This document shows, in pieces, positions 40,886 to 58,569 of a DNA stretch of 64,000 bases; within the stretch, counting starts at the first letter, position 1, and every line of letters begins with the position of its first letter. Origin of the DNA: Gibbula magus (taxonomy: Eukaryota > Mollusca > Gastropoda > Trochida > Trochidae); the NCBI GenBank assembly GCA_936450465.1, contig OW388299.1:38079548-38143547 (forward strand). Direction: 5' to 3'. The translations under genes and the position numbers were made by a program. The notes under the pieces are model-generated. The model was not told the DNA's origin and did no database searches. It was given only the letters and a program-made list of their open reading frames with translations.

Positions 40886-41189
40886 CCCAATTCAGGTAAG
40901 CCTTTACTGTTACATTAAATATATTGTGTATGCCGTAAAGTTTCAATATCCAAATGAACTGATAAATGAAGGTTGATTTAGCTATTATCATTTTCTCTTT
41001 CATTTTCTAAAGTGTTACTTGTCTTAAAGTAAATAATACTCATATCAGTTTGAAATCTTCCAGCTTTTTTTAATTTTGAATTTGTATTTTTATAATGAAA
41101 CTTAAATATTGTTTGTGTTTTTTTTCTCATAATGTCAATCTTCTCAAATATGAAGTCAAATATATGTTATTTGTATGTGTATCAACTCG

Positions 41190-41420
41190 ACTCCTTGACC
41201 AATGGGGATTCTAAATTGTAGAATTGGTGATAATGTGACTCCAAATATGGGCCACAGGAGTCTTGACCTAAAAACCTACTTTCATCTTCTTCTTAAGCTT
41301 TTTTATTTTGCTGAAATGTTGTGTACAGACTCTTTGACCAATGAGGATTTAGTGATCATGTGACCCCAAATAAGGGTCACAGGGCTCATGGCCTAAAAAA
41401 CCTATTGTAACGAGTTTTAA
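41190..41420. repeat. Copy of the GACCCC/GGGGTC repeat (reverse orientation)
   Basis: TGACCAATGGGGATTCTAAA, TTGTAGAATTGGTGA, GGCCACAGGAGTC and AAAAACCTACTTTCATCTTC are the reverse complement of 24730-25150 segments. Confidence 0.6.
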
Positions 41421-41756
41421 ACATTACTCTGAGGTTTTTATGTGCACTTCAGTCAATATAGATTCTTAAAGTGCACAAGCCTAAACGTACTTCAATTCTT
41501 ATTTCATATTGTTTTGTTTAATGCAATTAAAGGTTCTTTGAAATTTAAGAGTAAATTATGGAGGTTTTGAGTATCATATGATATTGTGTAATTATGTTGG
41601 AGCTTTTCTTGAGATAAAGCATGTTTTCATTTTGAATGAGAATTTCCAGTACAAGTAAATTTGGCATTCATATCATATGGGTTTATACTTTATAACTGAT
41701 TTAATTTTCTATTAACTTAACGGGATAACCGACAACCGAGTCCACGACCCCCGCAA

Positions 41757-42250
41757 TAGTCTATTGAGCTCATCAGGTCTGAAAGGCCAGATGGGCCTTC
41801 GTCCGTCGTCCGTCGTCCGTAAACTTGTCACACTTCTCCTCCACAACTGCTGCACCCTCAAAGCTGAACTTTTGTTGAGATGTACCTTGCACCTATAAAA
41901 TCTTAGTTTGTTCATTTAGTTGTGACCCCATCTCAAATATTGGCGTGGCAGGCAATTTTCCGAAACCTTTAAACGACTTCTTCTCCGAAACCAGCTGGCA
42001 TATGAAGCTGAAATTTTCAGAATAACATCTTTATTAGATGTAGATTCAAGTTTTGTTTCATTTGAACTTGACCCCCTATCAAATATTGGCGTGACACGGG
42101 AGATCATCCTAAATCTTTAAACGACGTCACCTCAAGAACAATCAATGCTATAAAGTTTAAATTTTGGGAATATGTTTCTTCATAGATGGGGACTCAGATT
42201 TGTAATTTTCGTTAGCCAACTCCGAAAAATAGGCTATGGCAGGGGTGTAA
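41757..42250. repeat. Dispersed repeat with GAGCTCATCAGG head, copy 2 of the 18560 family
   Basis: It starts GAGCTCATCAGGTCTGAAAG and CCAGATGGGCC, then CGTCCGTCGTCCGT. The body matches 18560-19150: ACCTTGCACCT, GGCGTGGCAGGCA, CCTTTAAACGACTTC and CAGAATAACATCTTT. No coding capacity. Confidence 0.7.
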
Positions 42251-42659
42251 TTAAAAGTTGTGTTTTATGCTAATATAGTAGTAGTAGTAAACTAGTAATG
42301 CTAGAAAGCTCAGTGTGTTGAGGGCTATGATACAATGGGTTTTGGTTAGGTCTTTGTGAATCATTTTACAACTTAAAGGTAGAATATATTAATAAGTTAA
42401 ACTTAGTTAAGGAGAGATTTGTACGGTTTCTCTCAAAATGTTATAATACCATTTTGTTGATTGGGGAATGATGGGAATGATTTGGGGGATATGTTTATTC
42501 TATTTCATTCAAATTTTCTTCAATATTGGGATGTTTGGACATCATATCAACATTTAGTGTCAAGTCATGTTTTGGTTATGCACTGACCTATTCAAGACTG
42601 AGCGTTTTCAGGGCTAGGGATTGTCTTGTAATTATATTGAGCACAAGCTAGTTCAGTCT

Positions 42660-42718
42660 TCATCATCACACAATAACCCTAATGAGCTACAGAGCCAATG
42701 GCTCTATTTTTATTAAGT
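42660..42718. repeat. End fragment of the GAGCTACAGAGCC repeat
   Basis: AATGAGCTACAGAGCCAATG and GCTCTATT match ends at 48380-48410, 2995-3030 and 1005-1040. It lies 3' of tubulin B and could contribute to its downstream region. Confidence 0.55.
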
Positions 42719-42901
42719 TGAAATGATATCGTCTGTTTAATTATGTGAAGGACCATAAAAAAAACAATCCTTTGAAGATGGACATAGTTTTTAATGCAGC
42801 AATCATCTATTTCAGTCAACTGCAAACCGTCAATGCAATGTGCAATATCCTCTAAAATTACAATTCCAAAGTATTTGTGTGTGTGTTCAACACTTAAGCT
42901 T

Positions 42902-42907
42902 TTTATT
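42902..42907 (-). terminator. Candidate polyadenylation signal of beta-tubulin B
   Basis: AATAAA on the minus strand about 100 bp after the stop. A second candidate lies at about 42709-42714 inside a repeat end. Confidence 0.5.
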
Positions 42908-43007
42908 TTTGAAAAAACCTTCAAAAATGGATTAAATGGGAATCAAAGTTCTAAAGTAAGCATTATCTACTTCTATAGCAGCTCTCAAGTGACAGTTTTT
43001 GCAATAT

Positions 43008-45646
<2,639 letters not shown>

Positions 45647-45721
45647 GTTTGATGCTTCGGTGCAGGGGGTCCTTCTGTGTCAGTATAAAACAACCGCTGT
45701 GCCGCAACCTTTGAGCGATGA

Positions 45722-45755
45722 CTTTTATAATAAGTAACTAGTCGTCGCTGGCAAC
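45722..45755 (-). promoter_or_regulatory. Tubulin B promoter: X-box and TATA
   Basis: Plus-strand 45741-45755 reads GTCGTCGCTGGCAAC: RFX half-sites GTCGTC and GGCAAC with a 3-bp spacer. A TATAAAAG (minus strand, about 45722-45730) lies 10-15 bp closer to the gene, about 80 bp before the ATG. Confidence 0.6.
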
Positions 45756-45759
45756 TGAA

Positions 45760-46343
45760 CAACAACAGTGCTGAGAACCACGACTGATTGGTTGAACAGT
45801 GTAAGAATAACTCTGCGAAATTTGATATCAGTCAATTATTCATGAGTGAACAATATCTCGTATATTATAGATTCATAAGCCTCTATTGATATCAAAGCTT
45901 AAAACAAATCTGCGCTAAGAAATTTATTAGCCATTGTTAATGGCTTGAAATACACGGTGTATGTTGACATCAATGAATTAAAGCCGGGCCAAGTACATCA
46001 ATTCATTCAAATAAGACGTCATTAACAGTTCAATATCAGAACTCGGTTGACTTGAACTTTGCATGAGGTTGTTTGGCAAATACCCATAGTTGCTAACAAG
46101 TAATTAGAAACTTACTTGTTATAAACTACATAGTCAACTTACCACATGTGTACTTCTAATATTACATTATTGTTTTATTTAAATATTCCAGGTAAAGCTG
46201 ATCGAGTTTTCCCATTTGCTTGAACAGTTTCATAATGTACACATGGAATACCTTGGTTTAATGTCCAATTGTTTCATGTAATTAGTTCAATAGTGTGCAT
46301 ACTTAGTATGAAATAACACTCAAACAACCCCCTGCTCGATATG
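45760..46343. other. Upstream flank of tubulin B
   Basis: AT-rich sequence. I see no exon or delimited repeat. Confidence 0.35.
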
Positions 46344-46345
46344 TA

Positions 46346-46830
46346 TACTCAACCGCAAAAGAAACGTCACCATACAAAATAGAAGATAATTAAATCCAAG
46401 GATGATAAACACGACTGAAACAGAGATACATCATTTATCAGACGCCAACTGAACTAAATTTTAACTTTTAAAACAGTTTATGTTCATATTTCCGAAAAAC
46501 ACGCGTTTTAGATATCATCATTTTCTAATCTCGAGATGGGCGAGTCAAAAGGGGATATAATTTGGGCTTGTTTTATGACGTCCAACAAAATGAAGTCAAA
46601 GAATGTCAATAATGTCGACATCATTCTTAATGGAATCTACATTTTATGAATTATGAAGTTATTTGCACATACATAAAAATAAAAGTATTATATTCAGAAG
46701 CATGAAATTGCGGGTTCCTCTTTACAAATAATGACCCTATAAATAACAGTCAAAATCGGCTTTCTCAGGCAGCAGTATTTTGTTTTGTACACTGTTGAAA
46801 ATGTGGTGACGTTTCTTTTGCGGATGAGTG
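46346..46830. mobile_element. Mariner-like MITE, 485 bp, TA-flanked
   Basis: The left ACTCAACCGCAAAAGAAACG and the right CGTTTCTTTTGCGGATGAGT are inverted repeats over about 27 bp with two or three mismatches; TA lies at 46344-46345 and 46831-46832. No ORF. Confidence 0.8.
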
Positions 46831-46949
46831 TAGAGTTACACAGACAGAACTTTTGTTAGCAGATGTATAATTTCTTACAAAAATATGTTTTACTTTTACG
46901 TGAACTGGAATTAACGAGATTTCAGGTCATTTTAAATAAATGATACACG

Positions 46950-47075
46950 TGAATGAGTGGAGAAGCTAAGGGTCAGTTCTGGCGATGTGGGTTCAGGTTC
47001 GAACCCCGCAAAGTACTCATCCCGAAAAAATACATTTTGAAATTGTACTATTGCAAAAAGTGTCATCACATGGTT
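46950..47075 (+). mobile_element. tRNA-derived SINE, copy 3
   Basis: The B-box GGTTCGAACCCC (46996-47007) is a perfect pol III B-box. It is followed by CCCGAAAAAATACA and TTGTACTATTGCAAAAAGTG, as in copy 2. The A-box is degraded. Confidence 0.6.
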
Positions 47076-47360
47076 GGAAATTGCTTATTTAGTCAAAATT
47101 GAAATGTTAAAAGGTTGAATGTAAGTAAAAACTTACAGTTGTTGGTTATACATGCATACTTACTCCTCATATCTGCTTGAACGCACTTACTTAGAAACTT
47201 AAACGCCGGGCTGCTATTTTCTCTCTCTAAAGATCTACCCCATAGACGTCTATTCGAGGCAGGTTTCTATTCAAGGCAGACGTCTTATATTAAGGATTAA
47301 CGGCATGTGTAAATCGTTAACAATCGATTTGTTTGACGATTCAATGCAATGTGACTTTAA

Positions 47361-47557
47361 GGGGCTGTAGACAACGAAGGGTTAAGGTTCGGTTAAGCAA
47401 CGTGGAAATGTAATTTTCAAAGTATTAAAAGGTGTTCACACTAAAATGGCCGCTAACAGTTTTTCGTTTTACACGAGACACCGTTTTCTACAACCACGGA
47501 TAATCGGGTCTTATAATGAGCTGTTTTACCCTCTTAAGTTCAGATATACTGCATACT
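47361..47557. mobile_element. TTAA element of the GGGGCTGT family, partial
   Basis: TTAA at 47357-47360 precedes GGGGCTGTAGACAACG. The interior contains the shared module (GTTCACACTAAAATGGCCGC, GGATAATCGGG, GCTGTTTTACCCTC) and ends near AGATATACTGC. The right TTAA was not found. Homologous to 58318-58567. Confidence 0.6.
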
Positions 47558-47974
47558 AAGTAAAATCTAATACAAATTCACGATAATTGGTCAGAAGATA
47601 GATTTTATACTGAGTCTTACAAAGAAACTGAATAAGGGTCCCTCACAATTGAAACTGTTCTACTAGATGACGCCGCAAGCTGATGGGAACTCAATAATTT
47701 TCATACTTTTCGTCTCTTTCTTACACAATTAGAATTCTTTTTTCTCAATTTAAAGAGTAACAATTATGGAGTCAGTATCAATGAAATAAAAGGTTTTTCC
47801 ATGTTGATTAACAATGTTTGAAAACAAACACGTATACGCGTATGAAGAAATTTTCTCAAATGTTTTAAGAATTCTGGGTGGACAAAGAAACCCACTAGTG
47901 ACCCCAAACTTTTAATAACCATAGAATTAAATATATTCATCAATATAATGAAAGAAAAAGGAAGGTCACATCCT

Positions 47975-48415
47975 ATTTTAGCTCATCAAGCCTGAAAGGC
48001 CCGATGGGCATATGGCATGGCATGGCGTCCGGCGTCCGTCCGTCCGTCCGTAAACTTTTCGCTTTTTCGACTTCTTCTCCAGAACCAATGACCCCACAGA
48101 GCTGAAATTTTATGTGAAGTCTCCTTGGCCAATTGGGATTCTAAATTGTAGATTTCGTGACCCCATGACCCCAAATGGGGTCATATGGGTCACATCCTTA
48201 AAAACCTATTTTCATCTTCTTCTCCAGTTCCAAAAGGTCTAGAAAGCTGAAATAGTGTGTGCATATTCATTGGCCAATGAACTAAATAGGGTCACAGGGG
48301 TCACAAAAAACTATTTTTTGCTTGTTAATAATGTACCGGTATTTCTTGAGATAACTTAGATAATAAATCAATGAATTCCTGATGAGCTACAGAGCCCATG
48401 GCTATATATATAAAT
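47975..48415. repeat. AGCTCATCAGG/GATGAGCTACAG repeat, full copy
   Basis: One end reads AGCTCATCAAGCCTGAAAGG, CCCGATGGGCATATGGCATG and CCGTCCGTCCG; the other ends CCTGATGAGCTACAGAGCCC. The body contains GACCCCAAATGGGGTCA. The two ends are themselves inverted (AGCTCATCA against TGATGAGCT). It looks like one complete unit of the family. Confidence 0.7.
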
Positions 48416-48879
48416 AATATCTTTAAAAACTTAAGATATTGTCACAATTTTTTTTTATCAAAGGGAGATAACTCCAAAGCTTGATTGAGTACTGCTTAAA
48501 TAGCATAGCTAAAATAATTGTTTCATCATAAAATAAAATGTGTTTCGATTAGTTATAATAAAATCATTTAATGATCATATTCCTATAGTTGTAGTTAAAA
48601 TTCCAAAATACGTGTATGACACTGTTACTGAAAATAAACACAACAGCTACAAGGCTATGCACTTCTGAGACAACTAAGAATGTGCAGAACCAAGGTGTGT
48701 TGAACGTATTTAAGATGTACTGCATAAAGTTTTATTATAAATGGCAAATTTGAATATATAGAAAAATGCAAAAACGTGCTACAGTGCCTTTAAACTATAC
48801 CTGGTAAATATCGACACTCAGTGTTAACGAAACGATATACTGAGAGCCATTTGTTCAAACGCCATACATCTTCATATCC

Positions 48880-49000
48880 TGTTGGTATGTTTGTGCAGAT
48901 TGGTTCCTGAGTCTAAAGGTATGGGTTCGAATCCCGCAAGCAACTCGCCCGAAAACGTACAATAATGTTTTAGTTTGAAGATAGCGTGATCCCAAACTTA
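48880..49000 (+). mobile_element. tRNA-derived SINE, copy 4
   Basis: The B-box GGTTCGAATCCC (48924-48935) is followed by AACTCGCCCGAAAACGTACA and a TTTGAAGATAGCGTGATCCC tail, aligning with copy 2. The A-box region is diverged. Confidence 0.65.
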
Positions 49001-49294
49001 ATAATGTTACATGTGTTTCTTACCATTCAAATGTAACATAATACAATAATATAACTTTATCAGTTTCTTGAATTAAGAGGACACGGCAGAGAAACAACAG
49101 TGAATTGATGCCTAAATGACAAATGAATATGATAAGTAACTTTTCGATAACTTTACACGTAAACGAAACATTAAAAAAATATCATTGATTTGTTTCCATA
49201 GTTTTCCCTAGGTTTACTTTCCGTTATGATACCGACGGTTTATTATTATCGTACACATGGAATTGACATCACGTAAGTTTCCGTTATCGACATA

Positions 49295-49560
49295 AACTGC
49301 CAGGCAAAAGAAAGTACTCACGATTTAATCATATGTATCATGTATTTTGCAAATATCTCAAATTTTCGATGTCATAATCTAAAACTGAAAAGTACAGGTT
49401 TTAGTCAGCAGTCAAAGAATACTTCTAATGTTTGTTTATTTTGTTAAAAAGACACTTTTTAATTTTCTTCAAAAATTATTTGTTTCGTTCTGTGGTCAAA
49501 TGCATATGTTTTTTAGATATTGAGGTCAGTGAGGTGAGTAATTTCTTTTGCCCGGTAGTT
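49295..49560. mobile_element. Mariner-like MITE, 266 bp, TA-flanked
   Basis: AACTGCCAGGCAAAAGAAAG at the left is matched by AATTTCTTTTGCCCGGTAGTT at the right; inverted arms continue to about 30 bp (TACTCAC against GTGAGTA). TA lies at 49293-49294 and 49561-49562. Confidence 0.8.
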
Positions 49561-49785
49561 TATCAAAAACAAAGCGTCCATAAAATATTGTCCAAACCGT
49601 TAACGTTCTAATTGTATCCATCTAAGATAAACATTAACGGTTGAAAATACTAAACATACCCTAAATCCTTGAATAATCGCCTGCCTTGAATAATCGCCGG
49701 GTTAAATTTGTCAACTGTAAATAAACTAATGACTATCTCCTTTTCAAAAATATTTCCGGCATACGCATATCAATGCGAAGTTTAA

Positions 49786-50374
49786 AGGCACTATGTCACG
49801 CCAATTGTTTTAAAATTTAAATAATGCACGGATAATGCAGATATCTCGATATTACAAACGATCTACCCTCAGGTAATGTATTACATTAGTTATCTGGAAA
49901 ATATGTACGTAATCAGGTTTTAAAGTTAACTTTAAAAGACCGGAAGTATTTAATTTAAAGTTGCATGAACTACAATATCAGCAATATTAAGAAATTTCCC
50001 CCAACCATAAGACCAAAAACGGCAGTCGCTATCGTTGATGTAACAACAATGCTTACACGTTGTATTACAAACCGGTGAAGTATACAGATACTCCTTAATG
50101 AAGACACTCCAATCTTTGTTGTCAGTTAAGAGAATAATGTATATGCAAGAGCTGAATGAAATCCTAGCTCAGCCGATTTCTACAATCTATATTTCCCATT
50201 TTGCACATCAACGACTCTTTCTTCGGTCGTCTCAACTATTTAATCATTGACTACAGGTCAGTTGTAAAGAATAATAAGTATTTAATTGCATCGAAATTAA
50301 GCTAAAGTGAGTTTATATACCATCATATGACCTAAAATAGCTTATTTGAATGCGAAAAGCGTGCACTTGTGCCT
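49786..50374. mobile_element. TTAA element of the AGGCACTA family, 589 bp
   Basis: The left AGGCACTATGTCACGC and the right GCGTGCACTTGTGCCT are inverted repeats with a few mismatches, flanked by TTAA (49782-49785 and 50375-50378). No coding capacity. A similar right end (AACGTGCTACAGTGCCTTTAA) at 48772-48792 shows another, truncated copy. Confidence 0.75.
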
Positions 50375-50379
50375 TTAAA

Positions 50380-51740
50380 GGTAGTGTTCTATCGCCATAT
50401 TGGATATTTTGCAATACGTGAAATAAAAACACGCGATATTATACCCAATTTTGCAACTTTTTGATAACTAAAGACATACACTGATAGAGTATTCACATAG
50501 TCACACATAACATGTAATAAAACTAATAAAATAATTGCTGTAATGTTGAAGCGAAGTTTTCCCGACTCGCAGCGTCGATGAATGGCTTCAGTTCTCATTG
50601 TTTTACTTTTCAACAAATGTGCGCTTGTGTTTATCAAGTTGTGAACTATGAGGTCATCAAAATGTTACCTTTATTAACATCTTTCAATTTCACTGTGTTT
50701 TAATCATGTATTAATATCATATATGTGTAAACAGGAATATCCTCCCGAATTTCGTTTCCACAAAAAATACCCCGATCGAACCCTCCTTCCTTCCTTGCGT
50801 TTGTTTCTGAACATCTTTAGCTGTCAGATTTAATAAGGCCGTGTAGCTTGTGTGTATATTTTCAGTAACAGTGTCAGTCATGCACATTACAAAATTAAAC
50901 AACTGCTTTGAAAAATGATAATGAAATCATTGTATTATAACTGTGCAATATAATATTTGTTTTATGGTAAAAATATATATTTTGTTATTTTGCTCTATTA
51001 TTTATTCATAAATTACGTACAAAGCAATAAAAAGGAAATCCGCCTAATGACATTATTTGATCGAATGGTGTCCTTGACAAAAAAATTACATCGAATTGTC
51101 GTGATATGAACATTATTTCTCCTATGTAATAGTGTTGATGACTGAAGATTTCTATAGCAATTGAAATGATGTAAATGTGTTGAAACAACTAAAGTGTTAT
51201 TAGACTCATAACACACCCAATGTCACTTAACCAATGACAATATTTCGATTGTGTAAGTGAGACAAGGTTGTGTTCTGAGACCTATTCTTTTTTTTATGAA
51301 CTTTGATGAATTATAGGATGATTGTCTATTAAGACAACTCGATACCATCATATTCGTGTTTTCTTCTTTTTTCTGAATGATTTAGTAGACTTTCGTGAAA
51401 CTGATTAAATTTAAATGTGACAACTCGCACTTAGATATAAATGCTATTAATGAGACTACAGACGTACAAATAACTACGTCTAGACATTGGGTTGTTGTTT
51501 ATAACGATTAATTTAACTGTAATGGCGTCCCTCGGTTGCGTTAACAGTGGACTATTTTTAAGAATCCACTGCTGATTGACTGTTTTGAGAATTGTGAGTA
51601 ATACATGGCTTACGCCATGATGTGTGTTTGTCTTGGTATATGTGAATATATGCACTTTATCTTAAAATCACTCAATCAGGACAACTTTGATTTGAACTAT
51701 TGAACTGCTAACATACAACAACAGAATATTCAGAGTAGTC
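50380..51740. other. Gene-free AT-rich tract
   Basis: No exon, RNA gene or delimited repeat is seen between the TTAA element and the 3' end of tubulin C. Confidence 0.4.
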
Positions 51741-51745
51741 TGCCC

Positions 51746-51751
51746 TTTATT
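51746..51751 (-). terminator. Polyadenylation signal of beta-tubulin C
   Basis: AATAAA on the minus strand about 220 bp after the stop codon. Confidence 0.55.
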
Positions 51752-51969
51752 TCATCTCAACGTTTGAAGTAAACGTATCATAGCAAATTTGTTATCAGGA
51801 CATTCATTGCTAAAAAGCTTTGACATCCAATTCAGAAAAGTTCCAAAGAACAGATAGATAAAAACGTGTCTAAATAACTGTCAAAACTATGAGAGAATCA
51901 GAGCGCTCTGTGATGGGAAACCTCTATTGAGATCTCACTCGGTTGGTGTCATTATGGAACAATAAGTGT

Positions 51970-54614
<2,645 letters not shown>

Positions 54615-54694
54615 GGTTTATAAAAAGTTGTGTGGGGTTCACGTTTACGGAGTCAAAAAATCCCAGTCAGTGAAGTCAGGGAAAGACGCGTGGG

Positions 54695-54731
54695 TTTATA
54701 TACCTCGATCGCTTTTGTTGACATTAGCAAC
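54695..54731 (-). promoter_or_regulatory. Tubulin C promoter: X-box and TATA
   Basis: The minus strand has TATATAAA at 54695-54702, about 85 bp before the ATG. Fourteen bases further upstream is the plus-strand palindrome GTTGACATTAGCAAC (54717-54731), half-sites GTTGAC and AGCAAC, one base off the RFX consensus in the first half. Confidence 0.6.
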
Positions 54732-54734
54732 GGC

Positions 54735-56570
54735 ACAACAAGGGACCTAATGGAAGGGTCTCTATGCGATTAACCCCTGAATGGGTGTTATAGTTGTATG
54801 TTAGTGAAAGAGTCGTATAATTAGTTTCTTAGCCAATGCTTATTCATGCGACCAACAGGAGAAATTGCTTTTCAGGGTGTAATGAAGTTTTGCCTCTGAC
54901 GAAAGTTAAATCACTGTTTGGCGCTTTGTTATATTCTGATTTCCCAAAATCATGACCGTGAAAGTCTTAAGGAAAACATGGTCTACTACTCAAATCGACT
55001 AGTGCTAAATGTATCCACACACTATTTAGATTTTTTATTTAAGGGATCTTTTTCCCATTGATTTTTATCAATTCATAAATGTTTGCATTATAGAACGAAA
55101 CAAATATTTATAATTTATTTATATTATATTGTATACATGTACAGTCCTGGATATTTATCTATTTGTCAGCTAAGCTCTATTTTACATTCATCAACGTTTT
55201 ATACGTGTCCTGTATTTCACACTGTGAAACTGTGTGTCACGACATTGATACAACGTTTCCATTTATGCAAGAAATATTGATCTCTGTCGCGTAACCCATA
55301 CTGAATATTGATCAGGAATAACAGCCAATAGAGCTTTCATCAACCATGTATTCATCGTTTAATTAATTGGTAATGTTTCTTTTAGTTGTTTATCGAAGTT
55401 TGATTTCATATTCATATCGGCATCTTGCACAGTGTGTCTCTGATAACCAGGTTACATTTCAGAGTAATTCTGAATGTTGGTGGCCTTTGCTTAAGTTTAT
55501 TGTGCTACAGATACGTTGCATACAGTATGTTACAGCAGTGAAGTAGACAGAGGTTCATGCTATGCCCGTTGTTGTTACTGATATCGTTGGAAAATTTATA
55601 TAGTTTGCTTTCATTGTTGTATGAACATATTTACATAAACGTTTATGAATATATTGATGATATTTTTGTCTATATGGAATATTTGAGTCAGGTTAAAAGT
55701 AGTTAAAGTTTCTTACAAATGCAATTACTATTGCAATTACTATATTCATGCTTTCCTTTCGATATCTGCTACCTCCAAGCCTTTTACGAAGTGCAGCGGT
55801 ACTTTACGATGTATGTTATATACGCCGTGGGTATAATGAATGTAAAATAACTGATACGGATTGTTATGATAATATCATGGGAAGACGCCTGATTAATAAT
55901 TTATATCACATAACCTAATTTTATTCACACATACACATTAAAAATGTGATGATACACTGCCTCAACGCAGTCATTTCCCAAAGCAAAGCACGTGACATCG
56001 ATATAATCTCCATGTTTGCTGATAATGTACATTTCATGTCTGTAGATTGGGATATTATCTACGTTGATAACAATAACAATGTACAAAGGATATACATTCT
56101 AGAGTTTCGTGTGGTTGACTTGACAAGCGAAGTTTGAGATCGAATTCCAACACGGTGAATATCGATTTTATGGGATATCGAACTAATCAAAAGCGACCCC
56201 CATGAATACCAATTCTTCTCCCTAGAGATAGTGAACCGCGGCCTGAATATGCTACCAGGATTTAATAGCGTGTATTATCTTTATCCAACATGGTCAATAG
56301 GGTTTCTCTTACTTTCAATGCACTTACAGGTACAAATACAATACTATACACGTTCGTGTTTGTGCAATTAACAATAAACTGAGCTCGACTTTGATGAGTA
56401 GGAAACGAAGTAGTGAATTGGTAGCCAGCCTTTGCTTGCGCATTTTCCTCTATTTCATGACATCAGTAATAAATAATCATATTCATGCCCATATCACACT
56501 TTATTTACATTTTATTTTCTTGTACCACCGTTAGTGGCAATTGAGCTTAATAAATGAATCTTATGAATCT
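54735..56570. other. Gene-free tract upstream of tubulin C
   Basis: AT-rich. No exon or delimited element was recognised. Confidence 0.4.
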
Positions 56571-56574
56571 TATA

Positions 56575-56690
56575 CAACAGTCATGCCTGGATATTTGTAT
56601 TCACTCGCTCTCGCTCGGCAAATACCAATATCACGACATATGTGTCGTTAACATAGTATGACATGGACGCTCATATAATTTCCTCTATAT
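56575..56690. repeat. Dispersed repeat with CTCGCTCTCGCTCGG core, copy 2
   Basis: GATATTTGTATTCACTCGCT, CTCGCTCGGC and CATAGTATGACATGGACGCT match 5085-5180. The sequence around the core can fold on itself (ATATTTGTATT against AAATACCAATAT). Confidence 0.6.
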
Positions 56691-57755
56691 ATAAACATTT
56701 AAAATACTCTAAGCTCTTAACTTATCTGTCGCTAATAAATAACTGTTGTTTCTTGTCTCTGGGTAGCTCTTGACTCAGTGCGCAATCAAGTAAGCACAAC
56801 CCTAGGACCGCTCATGTAAGTAAAAGTCACCACCCTAGAAACTTGAGTTCAAGCACGTAGAGAGCTGTACAAACATGCTATCTTAACTTCAAGTGATCTT
56901 CTTGTATTTTGCCTAGCTACGCCGTAATCGAAAACTTCATGGATGTGTTGATTGTAACAGTTTTTAATTTTGGAATGTAAAGAAGAATGTGGGGAATTTA
57001 CGGTAATTTTATAAATTGAAAAACTTTGATGCGAAAATCAACTTGTCTGTCATATTGTTTAATTTGGGTTAACTTTACAACATGAATAATTTATAGTAAC
57101 AATACTATTAGAAAGGTTCCAAAGAAATTTCACAAACTAACAAAAGTCCCTCAAAGTGAAAACATGTCCCGCCCAAACGATGGCAGTCGCCATTTGCATG
57201 ATTTCAGAAATTTGTTGAAGTAAATTTGGAAAATGTAACATATACGCTGAGTGTGACAGCATGTTGAATGTTGACTTGTTGTGTTTGGGGTGACTAACAT
57301 AAAACTAAACAAGGAAGTTTGAGCCTTGTTTTGGTATGTTAACTTTCTAAAATACGTGTAAACAATTTAAAAAATACCCGTTGAAATCTGACCTGTTTGC
57401 ATAACACGATGTGAGCAAGATTACAGAAATAATGTAATATACAATATGACATGACTCTTATTTCATTTGATTGATCATTTGAACGAAATGTACTACTCAA
57501 AGGTAAGGTTGAAAAGGCGTTAAACCCAAACTCACCTCACCGAAAGGTGTTTATATGTGCGGTACACGCTACCAACAGCGCATATCATCAAAATAAAATG
57601 TGATTGGTTTACGAAAAGGAAAAATAAGAAATTGGCAATATCTGCGCCTGTGTTATTTTTAAGTGAACCAGTATTTTGACAGTTTACAGTGTCCTACTTT
57701 CAAGGCACTTTTTGTGTGCATTTTTATATATTATATTTGCCATTTATAATAAAAG
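56691..57755. other. Gene-free tract
   Basis: No supported gene. Positions about 57510-57560 (GGCGTTAAACCCAAACTCAC) resemble a dispersed segment near 37580 in reverse orientation. Confidence 0.4.
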
Positions 57756-57759
57756 TTAA

Positions 57760-58313
57760 GGATGTCCGTTCCTTCCTGTTGAGCTTCAAAAATGAAATAT
57801 GATTAAGTAAAGATTTGTTCTTATCTTTATTTACTTCATGATATTCTACATCATCGACATACTTTTAAAAAAACAAATGAAATCAAGAAAATGTGACTTT
57901 AGAACCTCTAAAAAGTGCTTAAACAGTATAAAAGGCCTAAATTTGACTAAAAAAAGTGGATTTTCAGGTATACATTTTGTGTCACAGCTTTAAAAAAAAC
58001 CACACTACCATAAATATTTTTTCATCGATTTCGGTAGGGTAACATGAACTTTGTGACATATCAAAAAAGGAAAAAAAAGTTTAATACTAGAAATGTAGTA
58101 TTTCAAAGTTTTTAGCAGTTTATTTCTCATTTTCCCATAGACTGCCATGTTAAAATTGTACTTCCCCCCACTATCTTACAGGCGTTATATCTCGAAAAAA
58201 CCCACACTACCCCCTATTTTTTAATGCTGATTTTCCAACCATATACTTTGATCCTTTATAAAACATAAGTTAGAAAAAAAGTTTAATACTATAAATTTGA
58301 AGGGCGAACATCC
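57760..58313. mobile_element. TTAA element of the GGATGTCCG family, 554 bp
   Basis: The left GGATGTCCGTTCC and the right GGGCGAACATCC are inverted, with TTAA at 57756-57759 and 58314-58317. The right TTAA is also the left TTAA of the next element. No ORF. Confidence 0.7.
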
Positions 58314-58317
58314 TTAA

Positions 58318-58567
58318 AGCAGTATATCTGAGTAGCAGTAAATAGCCCGTTACACAACCCGATTATTCGTAGTCGCAGGAAACATTATAAAACGAAAACT
58401 GCTAGTGGCCATTTGGTGTGAACATGTTTTACAAATTCGAGGATGGGAAATAGATCCGCGTTGCTTAACAAAACCATAATTATTCGTTTTAGAACATTAT
58501 TTATTGATTGAGGAGTTTTGCAATCGGTAACATTTCATTTCATTTCCACAAATGTGTGACAGCCCCT
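58318..58567 (-). mobile_element. TTAA element of the GGGGCTGT family, reverse orientation
   Basis: Read on the minus strand it runs from AGGGGCTGTCACACA to CAGATATACTGCT. It contains the module ATGTTCACACCAAATGGCCA, GCAGTTTTCGTTTTATAA, GAATAATCGGGTTG. TTAA lies at 58314-58317; the other side is TTTTA, probably a mutated site. Confidence 0.65.
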
Positions 58568-58569
58568 TT

